NCBI GenBank assembly: GCA_964488355.1
Contig: CAZAUJ010000015.1
Location: 1-64,000 of the forward strand
DNA: 64,000 bases
Direction of reading: 5' to 3'
Source: Thermoanaerobaculum sp964488355
Lineage (GTDB): Bacteria; Acidobacteriota; Thermoanaerobaculia; Thermoanaerobaculales; Thermoanaerobaculaceae
Below the pieces are notes generated by a model that did no database searches, was not told the origin of the DNA, and saw nothing but the letters and a program-made list of their open reading frames with translations. Of this stretch, positions 15,651-24,190 are shown piece after piece. Position numbers and translations under genes: made by a program. Within the stretch, counting starts at the first letter, position 1. Each line of letters opens with the position of its first letter.

Positions 15651-18425
15651 ATGCCAGGGGTAGTGGAAAAGGTCATCGAGCTTTTCCTCGGTTCCAAGCA
15701 CGAGCGGGAAATGAAGCGCTTGGCACCGCTGGTGGCCGCAACCAACGAGCGGGAGCGGGTGGTTTCCCAGATGACGGACGAGGACCTGCGCCGACGCATC
15801 AGCGAGATTCGCCAGGAAGTCCAACAGGCCATCCATCCTCTGCCGGACGAGCCGGTGGAGCGCCGCAAGAAGGTGCAGGCGGAGCTGGACCGTCACCTCG
15901 TGGAGGTGTTTGCCATCGTGCGGGAAGCAGCCAAGCGCACCCTGGGCATGCGCCATTTCGACGTGCAGCTCATTGGCGGCATCGTGCTTCACGAAGGCAA
16001 GATCGCGGAAATGAAAACCGGCGAGGGTAAGACACTGGTAGCCACCCTGCCGGTGGTGTTGAACGCCCTCACTGGTCGGGGCGTGCACGTGGTCACGGTC
16101 AACGATTACCTGGCTCGGCGCGACGCGGAGTGGATGGGGGCCATTTACCGCTTCTTGGGCCTTTCGGTAGGCTGCATCCAGAACCAAATGGGCGATGCGG
16201 AGCGGCAAGAGGCCTACCGCGCGGACATCACCTACGGCACCAACAACGAGTTTGGCTTCGATTACCTCCGAGACAACATGAAGTTCGATTTGTCCGCGAT
16301 GGTGCAGCGCGGGCACGTGTATGCCATCGTGGACGAGGTGGACTCCATCCTCATTGACGAGGCCCGCACGCCGCTCATCATTTCCGGTCCCTCCGAGCTT
16401 TCCGTGGACCTTTACTACCAGGTAGACCGCATCATCCCCAAGCTGGTCAAGGGCGAGGAAATCCGGGACAAGTACGGCAACAAGTCCACCACCGGCGATT
16501 ACGTGGTGGACGAGAAGGCGCGCACTGCCACCCTCACGGAAGAAGGCGTAGCCAAGTGCGAAAAGCTTTTGGGGGCAGCCAACCTCTACGACCCAGCCAA
16601 CATTGAGGTGCTCCATGCCGTGCAGCAGGCCTTGCGCGCTCACACGCTTTTCCAGCGGGATCGGGACTACATCGTCAAAGATGGGCAAGTGATCATCGTG
16701 GACGAGTTTACGGGCCGGCTCATGCCCGGCAGGCGCTGGTCCGACGGTTTGCACCAAGCGGTGGAAGCCAAAGAAGGCGTCAAAATCGAAGCGGAAAACC
16801 AAACCCTGGCCACCATCACCTTGCAAAACTACTTCCGCATGTATGAAAAGCTGGCGGGCATGACCGGCACGGCGGAAACGGAAAGTGAGGAGTTTGCCCA
16901 CATTTACGGCTTGGACGTGGTGGTTATCCCCACCAACAAGCCCATGATTCGCGTGGACCATCCCGACGTCATCTACCGCACGGAAAAGGAGAAATGGAAG
17001 GCGGTGGTCAATCAAATCGTTGAGCTGCACCAGAAGGGTCAGCCGGTGTTGGTGGGCACCGTTTCCATCGAGAAATCGGAAAAGCTGTCGGAAATGCTCA
17101 AGCGGCGGGGCATTCCCCACGTGGTGCTCAATGCCAAGTACCACGAGCGGGAAGCGCAAATCGTGGCCCAAGCTGGCCGCTACAAGGCGGTCACCATCGC
17201 CACCAACATGGCCGGCCGCGGCACCGACATCATCCTGGGCGGCAATTCGGAAGGCCTAGCCAAGGCGGAAGCGGATCCGCAGACAGACCCGGAAGGGTAC
17301 GCCAAGGCCTTGGAGAAATACCGCAAGTTGTGCGCCGAGGAACGGGAAAAAGTGCTGGCTGCCGAGGGCCTTTTCATCCTGGGCACCGAGCGTCACGAGG
17401 CGCGGCGCATTGACAACCAGCTGCGCGGCCGCTCCGGGCGCCAAGGGGACCCCGGGGAATCCCGCTTCATCCTCTCCCTGGAAGATGACCTCATGCGCAT
17501 CTTCGCTTCCGATTCCCTGCGCGAGTGGATGCGGCGTCTGGGTATGGAAGAGGACGTGCCCATCGAGTCGCGCATGGTTTCCCGCTCCATCGAGCGTGCG
17601 CAAAAGCAGGTGGAGGGGCGCAACTTCGAGATCCGAAAGCACCTCTTGCAGTACGACGACGTGATGAACCGGCAACGGGAGGCGGTTTACGGCTTGCGCC
17701 GGCAGATCTTGGACGGCAAGGAAGGACGCGACTGGGTACTGCGCGCTGCCCGCGACATCGTGGCCTCACTGGTGGACACCTATTGCCCCGAGGACAAGGA
17801 GCCGCAGGACTGGGACCGGGACAGCCTGGAGCACGAGCTGGAAAGCTACTTTGGCTTGCGCCTGACCGCCGCCGATGTGAGTTGGGAAACGGTTACCCGC
17901 GCCGCGTTGGAGGAAGCCCTGAACACGGCGGTGGAGGCGCGTTTCGAAGAGCGCGAGCGCACCCTGGGGGCGGAAGCTTTTGCGCAGCTGGCCCGCTACA
18001 TCATGCTCTCGGTGCTGGACGCCCAGTGGAAAGACCACCTGCTGGTCCTGGATCACCTCAAAGAAGGCATCGGCATGCGCGCCTACGGCCAGCGCGACCC
18101 GCTGGTAGAGTACAAGCGCGAGTCCTTTGAGCTGTTCCAGGAAATGATGGAGCGGGTGGAGGACCAGGTGGTGCAGTACCTTTTCCGCGTGGAGCTGGTG
18201 GCGCAGGTGCCCGAGCGGCGGCGCGTGGCGCCAGCACGGGCCAGCAAGCAAGAGGTGAGCGCCCTGGCTGGTCAGCGGCCAGAAGCGGAGCGCTCGCCCA
18301 CCGCCGGCCCCCCCACCACGGTCCGGCGCAGTGTTCCCAAGGTGGGACGCAACGACCCCTGCCCATGCGGCTCGGGCAAAAAGTACAAAAAATGCCACGG
18401 CGCCGCGGCAGGGGTGGGTGGGTGA
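15651..18425 (+). CDS. secA: Preprotein translocase ATPase SecA
   Basis: 924 aa from ATG 15651 (GAGGTGGGT upstream; a GTG at 15645 would add two residues). The motor drives preproteins through SecYEG. NBD1 Walker A (MKTGEGKT, near residue 120), DEVDSILIDEARTPLIISG motif, NBD2 with NMAGRGTDIILGG and the arginine-rich QLRGRSGRQGDPGESRF block, helical scaffold/wing, and a C-terminal linker. The last residues hold the SecB/zinc-binding signature CPCGSGKKYKKCHG. Length and domain order are normal. The gene appears monocistronic. Confidence 0.98.
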   Translation: MPGVVEKVIELFLGSKHEREMKRLAPLVAATNERERVVSQMTDEDLRRRISEIRQEVQQAIHPLPDEPVERRKKVQAELDRHLVEVFAIVREAAKRTLGMRHFDVQLIGGIVLHEGKIAEMKTGEGKTLVATLPVVLNALTGRGVHVVTVNDYLARRDAEWMGAIYRFLGLSVGCIQNQMGDAERQEAYRADITYGTNNEFGFDYLRDNMKFDLSAMVQRGHVYAIVDEVDSILIDEARTPLIISGPSELSVDLYYQVDRIIPKLVKGEEIRDKYGNKSTTGDYVVDEKARTATLTEEGVAKCEKLLGAANLYDPANIEVLHAVQQALRAHTLFQRDRDYIVKDGQVIIVDEFTGRLMPGRRWSDGLHQAVEAKEGVKIEAENQTLATITLQNYFRMYEKLAGMTGTAETESEEFAHIYGLDVVVIPTNKPMIRVDHPDVIYRTEKEKWKAVVNQIVELHQKGQPVLVGTVSIEKSEKLSEMLKRRGIPHVVLNAKYHEREAQIVAQAGRYKAVTIATNMAGRGTDIILGGNSEGLAKAEADPQTDPEGYAKALEKYRKLCAEEREKVLAAEGLFILGTERHEARRIDNQLRGRSGRQGDPGESRFILSLEDDLMRIFASDSLREWMRRLGMEEDVPIESRMVSRSIERAQKQVEGRNFEIRKHLLQYDDVMNRQREAVYGLRRQILDGKEGRDWVLRAARDIVASLVDTYCPEDKEPQDWDRDSLEHELESYFGLRLTAADVSWETVTRAALEEALNTAVEARFEERERTLGAEAFAQLARYIMLSVLDAQWKDHLLVLDHLKEGIGMRAYGQRDPLVEYKRESFELFQEMMERVEDQVVQYLFRVELVAQVPERRRVAPARASKQEVSALAGQRPEAERSPTAGPPTTVRRSVPKVGRNDPCPCGSGKKYKKCHGAAAGVGG

Positions 18426-18431
18426 TCGCGC

Positions 18432-19007
18432 TCAAACCTTCTGCAGCTCTTCCTGCACCAGAGTGGTCTGTTCCGGCCGCTCCAAAAGAAGGTCGGCCAG
18501 GTCGAAAACCTCCCGTTGCCGACACACAATGGCCTGCGCGTCTTCCTAATCCCGTACGTGGGTGGAGGCCAGCTTCATGAGCACCTAGTCCTCGGCCCTT
18601 GCCACCTTCACCAGCACTCCAGCCATGGGAGCGGCCACGCTGCGGGTGACCGCCGGCTGTTCGAATGGCAAACTTGCGCAAGCAGGTGAAAAAAGCCCTC
18701 GATTTCCTTCAAAAGCCAAGGGATCCTTTCCTTTTCCACCATTTCCAGCCAGCTCACGGGTCCCCCCACAACCCAGCCAAGGCGCGGTGCATGGCGGCCG
18801 CGCCCTGCGGGTCAATGGGCCGTTGCCTGAAGACCGGCGGCAACAGCTGGTCAAGAAACCCACCGACGCCACCGCGCCCGTGGGGGAGAGCTGGGTTTGC
18901 CTTTGCGGGCGCCGCCGCTCGTAACCCTCCCAGGCCCGCAGCCGCACCTCAAAGTGTCGGCGGCTGCCAAAGTAGCCCCTTGACCCGCTGACGCGCCCGT
19001 GAGTCAT
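18432..19007 (-). pseudogene. Decayed gene remnant; C-terminal part resembles a nucleotidyltransferase-type domain
   Basis: One minus-strand frame from about 18660 to the TGA at 18432 reads as protein-like sequence interrupted by two in-frame TAG codons (18585-18587 and 18546-18548). Around them are VLMKLAS and THVRD-stop-EDAQAI, matching the KL-(A/S)-x-x-x-RD-x-ED pattern common near the end of AbiEii/DUF6036-like nucleotidyltransferases. Further upstream, protein-like pieces lie in different frames (RHFEVRLRAWEGYER; FLDQLLPPVFRQRPIDPQ; EKERIPWLLKEIEGFF), implying frameshifts or two fused remnants. No intact frame exists. The family guess is tentative; that the region is decayed coding DNA is better supported. 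Confidence 0.5.
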
Positions 19008-19079
19008 GCAATCAGTTTAGCGGCAAAAGCTTTCCTTCCGCAGGCCGCTTATGAGCAGTGAAAAATTGAGATTCAAGCT

Positions 19080-19097
19080 CTTTGCGCTGGCGCAAAG
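19080..19097. promoter_or_regulatory. Perfect 18-bp palindrome, candidate operator for the NnrS-like gene
   Basis: CTTTGCGC-TG-GCGCAAAG, two 8-bp arms around a 2-bp centre. A TANNNT hexamer (TATGGT, 19118-19123) downstream predicts a start near 19130, placing the palindrome centre (19088.5) at about -41.5, the class-II activator position of CRP/FNR-family regulators. No -35 is present, which suits activator dependence. The regulator is unidentified. Confidence 0.5.
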
Positions 19098-19152
19098 AAG
19101 GCGCCCCCTCTTGAGCCTATGGTCGAGCTGGGGGCGACTCCAGGAGGTGAGC

Positions 19153-20877
19153 ATGCACTCGCACATCCACGGGCAACTGACCATTCCCGAGCTGGTGCAG
19201 CGCTATCCGCACGTGCGGGCCGTCTTGGACCGGCACGGTTTGGCAGGCTGTGGCGGGCCCTGGGGCCCACCCGAAACCTTGGAGTTTTTTGCCCGCGCCC
19301 ACGGGGTGGATCTTTCCCAACTCCTCTCGGAGCTGAATGAGGCGGCCAGAAAACCGCAGCCTGCGCCGCTGCCAGTGGCGCGTCCGGCCCTGGCGGACCT
19401 GCTGTACACGCGCTTCTTTTTGGCCGGCATCCTGGCGGTGGTGTCGGTAGGAGCTGGCTGGGGTGCCTACCTTTTGTGGCAGATTGCCAAGAACGCCTCG
19501 TTCACCGCCACCTCCATCTTCGCCATCAACGCCCATGGCCAAGGACAAATTTACGGCTGGGTGGGGCTTTTCATTTTCGGTTTTGCCTACCACGCCTTTC
19601 CCCGCTTCCTGCAGACGCGCCTGCAGTGGGCTCCGTTGGCAGCGGGCAGCTTCCTCCTTTTGGTGGCCGGCATCCTCCTGCGCTCGCTGTTCGAGCCCCA
19701 GGGGAAGCCGCTGGCGGTGGCGGGAGCGATATTGCAGCTGGTGGCGGTGGTGGCCTTCGTGAGCGTGGTTTTCCGCACCTTCGCGACCACCGAAGGCTCC
19801 CGCCTGCTGCCCTTCCTTTACATCCGTGCGGCGAGCCTGTGGTTTCTGGGAGCCACCGCCTTTGACGCCTGGCATGTGGCGCGCCTGGTATCCGCCCCTT
19901 CCCGGGAGCAGGTGGTGGCACAGGTGGCCACCTATCAAGCGGCGCTGCGGGACATGCAAATTCACGGCGTGGCCATGCTGATGATCTTTGGCGTGGCGCT
20001 TCGCCTGTTCCCCACGGTGTTTGGTTTTTCCGAGCCCAACCAGCGATGGTTCCGTGCCCTCTTTTGGCCGCTCAACCTGGGCATTGCCAGCGAGAGCTTA
20101 GCTTTAGTTGTCTTCATGCAGACTCACAAGCCCCTCTGGGCGGGCCTGGCCGGCCTCGGCGCGGTCCTGGTGGGCTTTGGTGCCCTCGGCCTGGCCACGA
20201 GCCTGAGGCTTTTTGCCCCGACCGCTAGCTACGACCGCTCCCACAAGTTTTTCCGCGCCTCCCACCTGTGGCTGGCCGTGTCCATGGTTATGCTTCTTGC
20301 TGCGCCTTTCTACTTCAAGCTCTCCGGGCAGAGGTTTTCCCACGCCTGGTACGGCGCTGCCCGACATGCCATCACCGTGGGTTTCGTTTCCCTGACCATC
20401 ATGGGGGTGGCCGCACGCATCATCCCCACCTTGGCCGGTTTGGACGCCAACAGGCTGGGCAGGCTGGCCGTGCCCTTCGCCCTAGTGAACACCGGCTGCT
20501 TTCTGCGGGTAGCCGGCCAGGTGGCTACCGATTTCAACGCTGACGCCTTTGTGGTGGCGGGGTTGTCCGGGCTTTTGGAGCTCACCGGACTCACCCTTTG
20601 GGGCTTGCCGCTTGCTGCCATTCTCCTGGGCTGGCGGCATCCGGCAGCGTTGCCGAGGCTTTCGCGGCTGGATCCGGACGCACCGGTGGCCGCCCTCGTG
20701 GCGTCTTTCCCCTCGGTTAAGGAAGCCTTGGTGGAGCTGGGTTTTTCCCAGGTGCAGCAACCCTTTTTCCTCCGCACGGTGGCGCTAACGGTCAGCCTGC
20801 GGCAAGCGTGTGCCGTACGAGGGCAAGACCTTCAGGCGGTGCTTTCGGTTCTGGAGCACAAGCTAAGGCAAGCCTGA
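19153..20877 (+). CDS. NnrS-like heme-copper membrane protein with DUF1858-type domains at both ends
   Basis: 574 aa from ATG 19153, preceded by a strong AGGAGGTGA. Residues 1-65 look like a DUF1858/ScdA-N-type domain (TIPELVQRYPHVRAVLDRHG). The centre has about 12 helices with conserved His motifs (INAHGQGQIYGWVGLF; ARHAITVGFVSLTIMGVAAR), as in NnrS and heme-copper-oxidase-like proteins linked to nitric oxide stress. The C-terminal ~65 residues (FPSVKEALVELGF) look like a second DUF1858 copy. The terminal domains probably bind a cofactor or redox partner; this is inference. It seems monocistronic, with an operator-like palindrome upstream. Confidence 0.75.
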   Translation: MHSHIHGQLTIPELVQRYPHVRAVLDRHGLAGCGGPWGPPETLEFFARAHGVDLSQLLSELNEAARKPQPAPLPVARPALADLLYTRFFLAGILAVVSVGAGWGAYLLWQIAKNASFTATSIFAINAHGQGQIYGWVGLFIFGFAYHAFPRFLQTRLQWAPLAAGSFLLLVAGILLRSLFEPQGKPLAVAGAILQLVAVVAFVSVVFRTFATTEGSRLLPFLYIRAASLWFLGATAFDAWHVARLVSAPSREQVVAQVATYQAALRDMQIHGVAMLMIFGVALRLFPTVFGFSEPNQRWFRALFWPLNLGIASESLALVVFMQTHKPLWAGLAGLGAVLVGFGALGLATSLRLFAPTASYDRSHKFFRASHLWLAVSMVMLLAAPFYFKLSGQRFSHAWYGAARHAITVGFVSLTIMGVAARIIPTLAGLDANRLGRLAVPFALVNTGCFLRVAGQVATDFNADAFVVAGLSGLLELTGLTLWGLPLAAILLGWRHPAALPRLSRLDPDAPVAALVASFPSVKEALVELGFSQVQQPFFLRTVALTVSLRQACAVRGQDLQAVLSVLEHKLRQA

Positions 20878-20934
20878 GGGAGGCTGCCAACCAGCACCAA
20901 CCGGAAGCGCTCAAGCCACCAAACGTGGGACGTG

Positions 20935-20940
20935 TAAGCT
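20935..20940 (+). promoter_or_regulatory. -10 element for a leaderless start (ABC half-transporter)
   Basis: TAAGCT at 20935-20940, six bases (TGCGGT), then GTG at 20947. No SD is visible. Confidence 0.55.
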
Positions 20941-20946
20941 TGCGGT

Positions 20947-22692
20947 GTGCTGGGACGCTTTGCCCGGGTTTGGCAGGCCTATAGCAAGAGGCCTTGGGCC
21001 ACCGCCTTTGGCTTCGCCGCGGCGGTGGCTTCGCCCCTTTGCTTTATGGCCATCCCTTCCCGGGTGAGCCGTGCCATCGACCGGCTGGCTGGCGGGCAGC
21101 GGGCCGAACAGCTCTTGCCGGTGGCCGCCGGCATTGTGGCCCTGGCCGCCGCCTCGGGAGCGCTAATGTTTCTGCAGCGCCGGCTGCTGGTGGGTCTTTC
21201 CCGGCATCTGGAACACGAGCTGCGCACCCAGGCCTTTCAGCACCTCTTGCGCCTGCCGTCCAGCTGGTTTGCCCGCCAGCGCGTAGGGGACTTGCTCACC
21301 CGCTTGGGCCAGGATGTGGGAGCCGTGCGCATGGCGTGCGGGCCAGCGCTGATGTACGTGGCTTCCACCGGCACCGTGCTGGCGACCGCGGCGGTGCTGA
21401 TGCTCCGCGTACATGCGGGCCTCACGCTGGCTGCGCTGTCCATGGCCCCGGCAGTGGCCCTGGCCACCACGTTCTTTGGCGCGCGCATCTACCGGCGCTG
21501 GACCCAAGCTCAGGAGGAGCTGTCCCGCTTTACCTCACAGGTGGAAGAACACCTGGTGGGCCTGCGCGTGCTGCGGGCGTTCGTGTGCGAGGAGCAGGAG
21601 GTGCAATCCCTGGCCGCGCGCAACCTGGCCTACTTCCAAGCCAGCCAAAAACTCATCGGTGTGCACTCGCTTTTCTACCCGCTGCTGCAGTTCCTCATTG
21701 GTGTGGGTTTCGTGGTGGTCTTGGGTTTTGGCGGTTGGCTGGTCAGTCAAGGCCGGCTCAGCTTGGGTCAGTTCGTGGAGTTCAACCTCTACCTTGCCCG
21801 TCTTATTTGGCCCATGATTGCAGTGGGCTGGGTGGCCAATCTCTGGCAGCGGGGGGCGGCTTCCATGGCACGGCTGGAGGAGCTCTTCGCTCAGCCGCCC
21901 GAGCCCCTGCTGTTCTGGACTCGGCCTTCCCAGCCGGAGGAAACCTTGCCTCCGCTGAGCTTGGAGGTGCGAGAGGTGACCTTCACCTACCCGGATGCGT
22001 CTCGCCCGGCTCTGCGCCACGTGAGCTTTTCCGTGCCCGCGGGGGCCAGGGTGGTGTTGCTGGGGGAGGTGGGCAGTGGCAAGAGCACCTTGCTGCAGCT
22101 CATTCCCCGCCTATGGACACCGCCCCCGGGAAGCATCCTGGTGGGGGAGCGGGACGTGCTGGAGTGGCCGTTGGAGCAGCTCCGGCAGGCGGCGGTGCTG
22201 GTTCCGCAAACGGCCTTTCTCTTTTCCGCCACCCTGCGGGAAAACATCACCATGGGCCGGCCCGACGCCACGGACGAGGAGGTCTGGGAAGCGGTCCGGC
22301 AGGCGGGGCTTTCGGCTGACGTGCAGCAGCTTCCCCAAGGGCTGGATACGCTGGTGGGCGAACGTGGGGTAACCCTCTCCGGCGGCCAGCGGCAACGGGT
22401 GGCCTTGGCCCGTGCCCTGGTGCTGCGCCCCCAGGTGCTGCTGCTGGACGATGGCCTCTCGGCCGTAGACCGGCGAACGGAAAAGGCCATCTTGCAGGCC
22501 CTGCCGAGCACCACGATTCTTTTTGCCACCCACCGGCTGCTGGTAGCAGCCACCGCCGATTGGGTCGTGCTTTTGGATCGAGGGGAAGTGGTGGCCAGCG
22601 GCCCCCCTTCGCTCCTGCGTCAAAGCGACAGCCTGTGGTCCCGCCTTTTGGCCTTGGAAGAGTTGGAGGCTCACCAGGAGGTGGGGGCCTGA
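20947..22692 (+). CDS. ABC transporter half-transporter, permease-ATPase fusion (MsbA/BmrC-like)
   Basis: 581 aa. Six-helix exporter membrane domain (about residues 15-300) followed by an NBD with Walker A GEVGSGKST, Q-loop VLVPQTAFLFS, signature LSGGQRQR, Walker B VLLLDD and H-loop ATHR. The residue after the Walker B Asp, normally the catalytic Glu, is Asp (LLLDDGLSAVD), as in the degenerate-site subunits of heterodimeric exporters such as BmrC or TM287. No partner half-transporter is adjacent, so it may pair with a distant gene or work as a slow homodimer. The downstream methylase overlaps by 1 nt (TGATG). Confidence 0.85.
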   Translation: MLGRFARVWQAYSKRPWATAFGFAAAVASPLCFMAIPSRVSRAIDRLAGGQRAEQLLPVAAGIVALAAASGALMFLQRRLLVGLSRHLEHELRTQAFQHLLRLPSSWFARQRVGDLLTRLGQDVGAVRMACGPALMYVASTGTVLATAAVLMLRVHAGLTLAALSMAPAVALATTFFGARIYRRWTQAQEELSRFTSQVEEHLVGLRVLRAFVCEEQEVQSLAARNLAYFQASQKLIGVHSLFYPLLQFLIGVGFVVVLGFGGWLVSQGRLSLGQFVEFNLYLARLIWPMIAVGWVANLWQRGAASMARLEELFAQPPEPLLFWTRPSQPEETLPPLSLEVREVTFTYPDASRPALRHVSFSVPAGARVVLLGEVGSGKSTLLQLIPRLWTPPPGSILVGERDVLEWPLEQLRQAAVLVPQTAFLFSATLRENITMGRPDATDEEVWEAVRQAGLSADVQQLPQGLDTLVGERGVTLSGGQRQRVALARALVLRPQVLLLDDGLSAVDRRTEKAILQALPSTTILFATHRLLVAATADWVVLLDRGEVVASGPPSLLRQSDSLWSRLLALEELEAHQEVGA

Positions 22693-23429
22693 TGGAAACG
22701 CCGGTGCCGGTGCTGGTGCGGCCTCGCTACCCCGGAAACGTGGGAGCGGTGATGCGGGCTACCCGCAACTTCGGTGGCAAGAGAGTTGTTCTGGTGACCC
22801 CGCAAGCGGACTTGAGGGACCTGGAGCTGGTGCGCATGGCCATGGGGGCGGAACGGGAGGTGGAGGTGCTGACCTACACCAACCTGGCCGAGGCAGTTGG
22901 GCCTTTTTCCGTGGCTGTGGGCTTCACCTCTCTACGAGAGCGGGATCCACGGGGGGTGGTCTCCCTCTGGGACCTGCCAGCCTTCCTGGTGGAGGCGGGG
23001 CAGCCACCAGCCTTCGTTTTTGGTCCCGAGCGGGGTGGTTTGTCCCGCCAGGAGCTGGCTTTGTGCTCGCACCTGGCCACCATCCCCACCGATCCCCTCT
23101 TTCCCGTGATAAACCTGGCCCAGGCGGCGGCCGTGGCTTTGGCCTTTGCCAGCGGCAGGCAGTTCTCCCCCCCTTTGCCGCGCTCGCCCGAGGACCTGCC
23201 CGCCAGCCGACAGGAGGTGGAGCAGGCGTTGGCTCATCTGCACGAGGTGCTTTTGGCAAGCAGGTTTCTGGATCCCCACAATCCCAGGCGAGTTTTTGAC
23301 CAAATTCGCCGCCTGGTGGGTCGAGGCATGCCTTCGGGCCGCGAGGTCAAGATCCTGCACGCCCTGGCCGCCCACATCGCCTTCCTCGCGGGTCTCGCGG
23401 CCAAAGCCACCGGCGAGCCTAAGCCTTAG
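22692..23429 (+). CDS. trmJ: SPOUT-family tRNA/rRNA 2'-O-methyltransferase, TrmJ-like
   Basis: 245 aa. SpoU/TrmH motifs are visible: motif 1 RYPGNVGAVMRATRNFGG, motif 2 FVFGPERGGLSRQEL, motif 3 INLAQAAAVALAFA, which form the trefoil-knot SAM site. A C-terminal helical extension of ~80 residues fits TrmJ, which methylates position 32 of tRNAs. ATG 22692 overlaps the ABC gene stop (TGATG), with CAGGAGGTGG upstream. Whether the target is tRNA position 32 is inferred from family resemblance. Confidence 0.8.
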   Translation: METPVPVLVRPRYPGNVGAVMRATRNFGGKRVVLVTPQADLRDLELVRMAMGAEREVEVLTYTNLAEAVGPFSVAVGFTSLRERDPRGVVSLWDLPAFLVEAGQPPAFVFGPERGGLSRQELALCSHLATIPTDPLFPVINLAQAAAVALAFASGRQFSPPLPRSPEDLPASRQEVEQALAHLHEVLLASRFLDPHNPRRVFDQIRRLVGRGMPSGREVKILHALAAHIAFLAGLAAKATGEPKP

Positions 23430-23436
23430 GCGCAGC

Positions 23437-23793
23437 TCACATCGCCTTCCCGGGCTCCCCTTCTCCCGGCAGCACGCCTTCGCCCAGCAAGGCAGTGCGA
23501 GCCTCCACGCCGGCTACTCGCCGGAACCGGTCGGCAAAGCCTTCCACCGCGCCTGAGCTCTCGTCCAGCTCGATGCGCTCGATGCGGTGGGCGGGGAAAA
23601 ACACGGTGGTCGCTCCCAAGCGGGCGCTGGGCTGGGTCTCACGCACGCGGGAACATTGCAGGAGAAAATCCTCGAACGCTTCCAGCGGCAAGCCACGCAG
23701 CGTGACGCCGGAGCTGGTCAGGGACAGCAGCACCCCCCAGAACTTTTCCCGGGGGGAAGAAAGCGCGACGACCACCAAGCTGCCCTCACGCAT
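23437..23793 (-). CDS. Small conserved-looking protein of unknown function, linked to methylmalonyl-CoA epimerase
   Basis: 118 aa (start ATG 23793; ATG 23799 adds two residues). Not recognised. It is a compact alpha/beta sequence with the motifs GVTLRGLPLEAFEDFL, TVFFPAHRIERIELDE and GFADRFRRVAG, and no membrane segment. It overlaps the 3' end of the epimerase gene by about 8 nt and ends the long minus-strand operon, so it is probably co-translated with it. It converges on trmJ with 7 nt between stops. A role in propionate/branched-chain acyl metabolism is guilt by association only. Confidence 0.65.
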   Translation of the reverse strand: MREGSLVVVALSSPREKFWGVLLSLTSSGVTLRGLPLEAFEDFLLQCSRVRETQPSARLGATTVFFPAHRIERIELDESSGAVEGFADRFRRVAGVEARTALLGEGVLPGEGEPGKAM

Positions 23794-24190
23794 GGCCATC
23801 CTGCCAAAGCTCAAGGAGCACCCCCCCCGTGCTGCGGGGGTGGAAAAAGCACACCTGCGCCCCGCTCGCTCCCGCCCGCGGTCCATCGCCCACCAGCTCC
23901 AAACCTGCCGCTTGCGCCTTTTGCATGCTGGCTGCCAAGTCGTCCACCTGCAAACAGAGGTGATGCAGGCCCGGGCCGTGCTTGGCCAAAAAGCGCGCCA
24001 CCGGCGAGTTGGGGTCGGTGGGTTGTAATAGCTCCAGGTGCGTTTCGCCCACCGGCAGGAACGCCACACGCACGCCTTCGGAAGGCACCTCCTCCACCTT
24101 TTCCACCGCCAAGCCCAAGGCCCGGTACCGGCCAACAGCCTCTTCCAAGTTGGAAACGGCCACGCCCACGTGGTGCAGCTTGCTCACCAT
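23786..24190 (-). CDS. mce: Methylmalonyl-CoA epimerase
   Basis: 134 aa, one vicinal-oxygen-chelate unit pair. Metal ligands fit the family: His in LHHVGVAVS, Glu in HLELLQP, His in GPGLHHLCLQVDD and Glu in GGVLLELW. It interconverts (S)- and (R)-methylmalonyl-CoA between propionyl-CoA carboxylase and the B12-dependent mutase. ATG 24190 overlaps the meaB stop (ATGGTGA). The mutase itself is not in the window. Confidence 0.93.
   Translation of the reverse strand: MVSKLHHVGVAVSNLEEAVGRYRALGLAVEKVEEVPSEGVRVAFLPVGETHLELLQPTDPNSPVARFLAKHGPGLHHLCLQVDDLAASMQKAQAAGLELVGDGPRAGASGAQVCFFHPRSTGGVLLELWQDGHA

Noticed and set aside
15321..17171. Long open frame (about 616 codons) antisense to secA
   Set aside because: It lies wholly opposite the well-conserved secA and TPR genes; high-GC third positions create long mirror frames. 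No ribosome-binding site or domain.
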